The notes beneath the pieces are model-generated. The model saw only the letters and a list, made by a program, of their open reading frames with translations, had not been told where the DNA came from and did not search any database. Below, in pieces: positions 62,700-64,000 of a stretch of 64,000 bases of DNA (positions within the stretch are counted from its first letter, which is position 1; the number at the start of each line of letters is the position of its first letter). Origin of the DNA: Ulvibacter algarum (GTDB taxonomy: Bacteria; Bacteroidota; Bacteroidia; Flavobacteriales; Flavobacteriaceae). A program made the position numbers and the translations under genes. Location of the stretch: contig CANLBJ010000008.1 of NCBI GenBank assembly GCA_947488905.1, forward strand, positions 62,001 to 126,000, written 5' to 3'.

Positions 62700-63329
62700 C
62701 TAACCCTTATATTTCAATGGTAAATGCACAACCGTTTTTGTTTCAAAAAAGTCTTCTTTAAATATCTCTGTTAAAGGATAAATAGTCGCTTTTGGGAAAG
62801 CCGCTAACTCTTCTGTGAGGTCACCCCCTTTAAGATAAAGTATACCGTTTTTTAAAGGATGAACGCTTTTCTTTTTTACACTATGACGCACCCATCTCAC
62901 AAAGGTTTCCATTTGTGCTACGGCTCTACTCACTATAAAATCGTACTGCTCGTCAATGCTTTCTGCACGTGCGTTTGTCACTTTTACATTAGTTAAGCCA
63001 AGACCAGCAACAACCTCTTCTACTACTTTTATTTTTTTACCAATGCTGTCTACTAGATGAAACTGAGTTTCTGGAAAAAGTATAGCGAGTGGTACTCCTG
63101 GAAAACCACCACCAGTACCTACATCCATCACAGTAGAGCCAGGTAAAAACTGCATCACTTTTGCTATACCTAGAGAGTGTAGCACGTGTCTAATGTATAT
63201 TTCGTCTATGTCTTTACGAGAGACAACATTGATCTTTAAATTCCAGTCTTTGTAAAGTACTTCTAGTTCTTTAAACTGGGCTTTCTGCGTTTCAGAAAGG
63301 TCGGGAAAATAGGTGTTTATTAAATCCAT
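62700..63329 (-). CDS. rsmG: 16S rRNA (guanine(527)-N(7))-methyltransferase (start moved to MDLINTYFPDLSE)
   Basis: KINVVSRKDIDEIYIRHVLHSLGIAKVMQFLPGSTVMDVGTGGGFPGVPLAILFPETQFHLVDSIGKK. Confidence 0.95.
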   Translation of the reverse strand: MDLINTYFPDLSETQKAQFKELEVLYKDWNLKINVVSRKDIDEIYIRHVLHSLGIAKVMQFLPGSTVMDVGTGGGFPGVPLAILFPETQFHLVDSIGKKIKVVEEVVAGLGLTNVKVTNARAESIDEQYDFIVSRAVAQMETFVRWVRHSVKKKSVHPLKNGILYLKGGDLTEELAAFPKATIYPLTEIFKEDFFETKTVVHLPLKYKG

Positions 63330-63457
63330 AATAGTTTTGTGCTGCAAAAGTAAATTTTCTTTTGCAATTTTAGGCTGATTATCAGCCTCATTAGGCAATC
63401 TATATGTATTTTTGTAGTTATTTATTAAGTAGTAATACAGTTTAAACATCCTCTATT

Positions 63458-64000
63458 TTGAAACATAAAACACTCACTTTTGCGCGCGGAGGTTCTCCTG
63501 CGTTCTTTAGAACTCTTAACAAGCGTGTTAACACATATTTTAAAGAAAACAACATTTCTAGAAATGGAAACTGGCAATTATATGTAAAGACCTTTGCCAT
63601 GTTTGCACTTTATCTAGGCCCTTATTTTTTATTGCTATTTCTTGATATGCCTTGGTGGGCAAATCTTTTATGCGCCCTAACTATGGGTGTAGGGATGGCT
63701 GGCGTAGGGATGAACGTAATGCACGATGCAAATCACGGTGCATATTCATCTAAAGGCTGGGTAAACAAAATTATGGGTGGTAGTATGTATATTCTTGCTG
63801 GTAATGTTTACAACTGGCAGGTACAACACAATGTACTGCACCACACATATACTAACATACACGGGCATGATGAAGATCTAGAAGCTGGTCGTATTTTAAG
63901 ATTTAGTAAACATGCAGAGTGGCGTAAATTTCATAAATTTCAGCATATTTATGGGGTATTATTTTACGGACTTTTAACTTTTAACTGGGTTCTTACAACA
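63458..64000 (+). CDS. Fatty acid desaturase (acyl-CoA desaturase-like), 3' truncated by window edge
   Basis: Translated by hand from TTG at 63458: MNVMHDANHGAYSSKGWVNKIMGG; NWQVQHNVLHHTYTNIHGHDEDLE (His boxes). Confidence 0.92.
   Translation, partial: MKHKTLTFARGGSPAFFRTLNKRVNTYFKENNISRNGNWQLYVKTFAMFALYLGPYFLLLFLDMPWWANLLCALTMGVGMAGVGMNVMHDANHGAYSSKGWVNKIMGGSMYILAGNVYNWQVQHNVLHHTYTNIHGHDEDLEAGRILRFSKHAEWRKFHKFQHIYGVLFYGLLTFNWVLTT

Overview
The 64 kb window is AT-rich chromosomal sequence, most likely from a marine Flavobacteriaceae. This rests on T9SS sorting domains, SusC/SusD pairs, TAnnTTTG-type -7 boxes and the gene order rpsL-rpsG-fusA-rpsJ without tuf; the genus is not established. 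Main blocks: (i) 3' end of a hybrid histidine kinase with an HPt domain, convergent with an NtrC-family regulator; (ii) housekeeping and hypothetical genes (rhlE, M28 peptidase, argS, two arginine-deiminase-superfamily enzymes, gltA, eno, carA, a T9SS cargo protein); (iii) the ribosomal protein supercluster, rplQ to rpsL, on the minus strand; (iv) a BamA/TamA-like outer membrane protein and two tandem SusC/SusD/lipoprotein units; (v) rlmB, rhomboid, rarA, several outer membrane or lipoprotein hypotheticals, a HAD phosphatase, radC, rsmG and a partial fatty acid desaturase. I saw no CRISPR array, prophage, transposase, rRNA or intact tRNA. The most interesting signal is a 9-mer, TTTCCGAAG. I counted 17 exact copies by eye against roughly 0.5 expected from base composition. 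The copies lie on both strands, in several reading frames and in intergenic DNA, and one pair forms a perfect hairpin after carA. None occur in the ribosomal or Sus regions. This resembles a DNA-uptake, Chi-like or other genome-architecture signal. Other points of interest are apparent terminator and leader structures inside the ribosomal cluster (rpsJ/rplC gap and rpsK/rpsD gap) and a terminator abutting the rlmB start codon.
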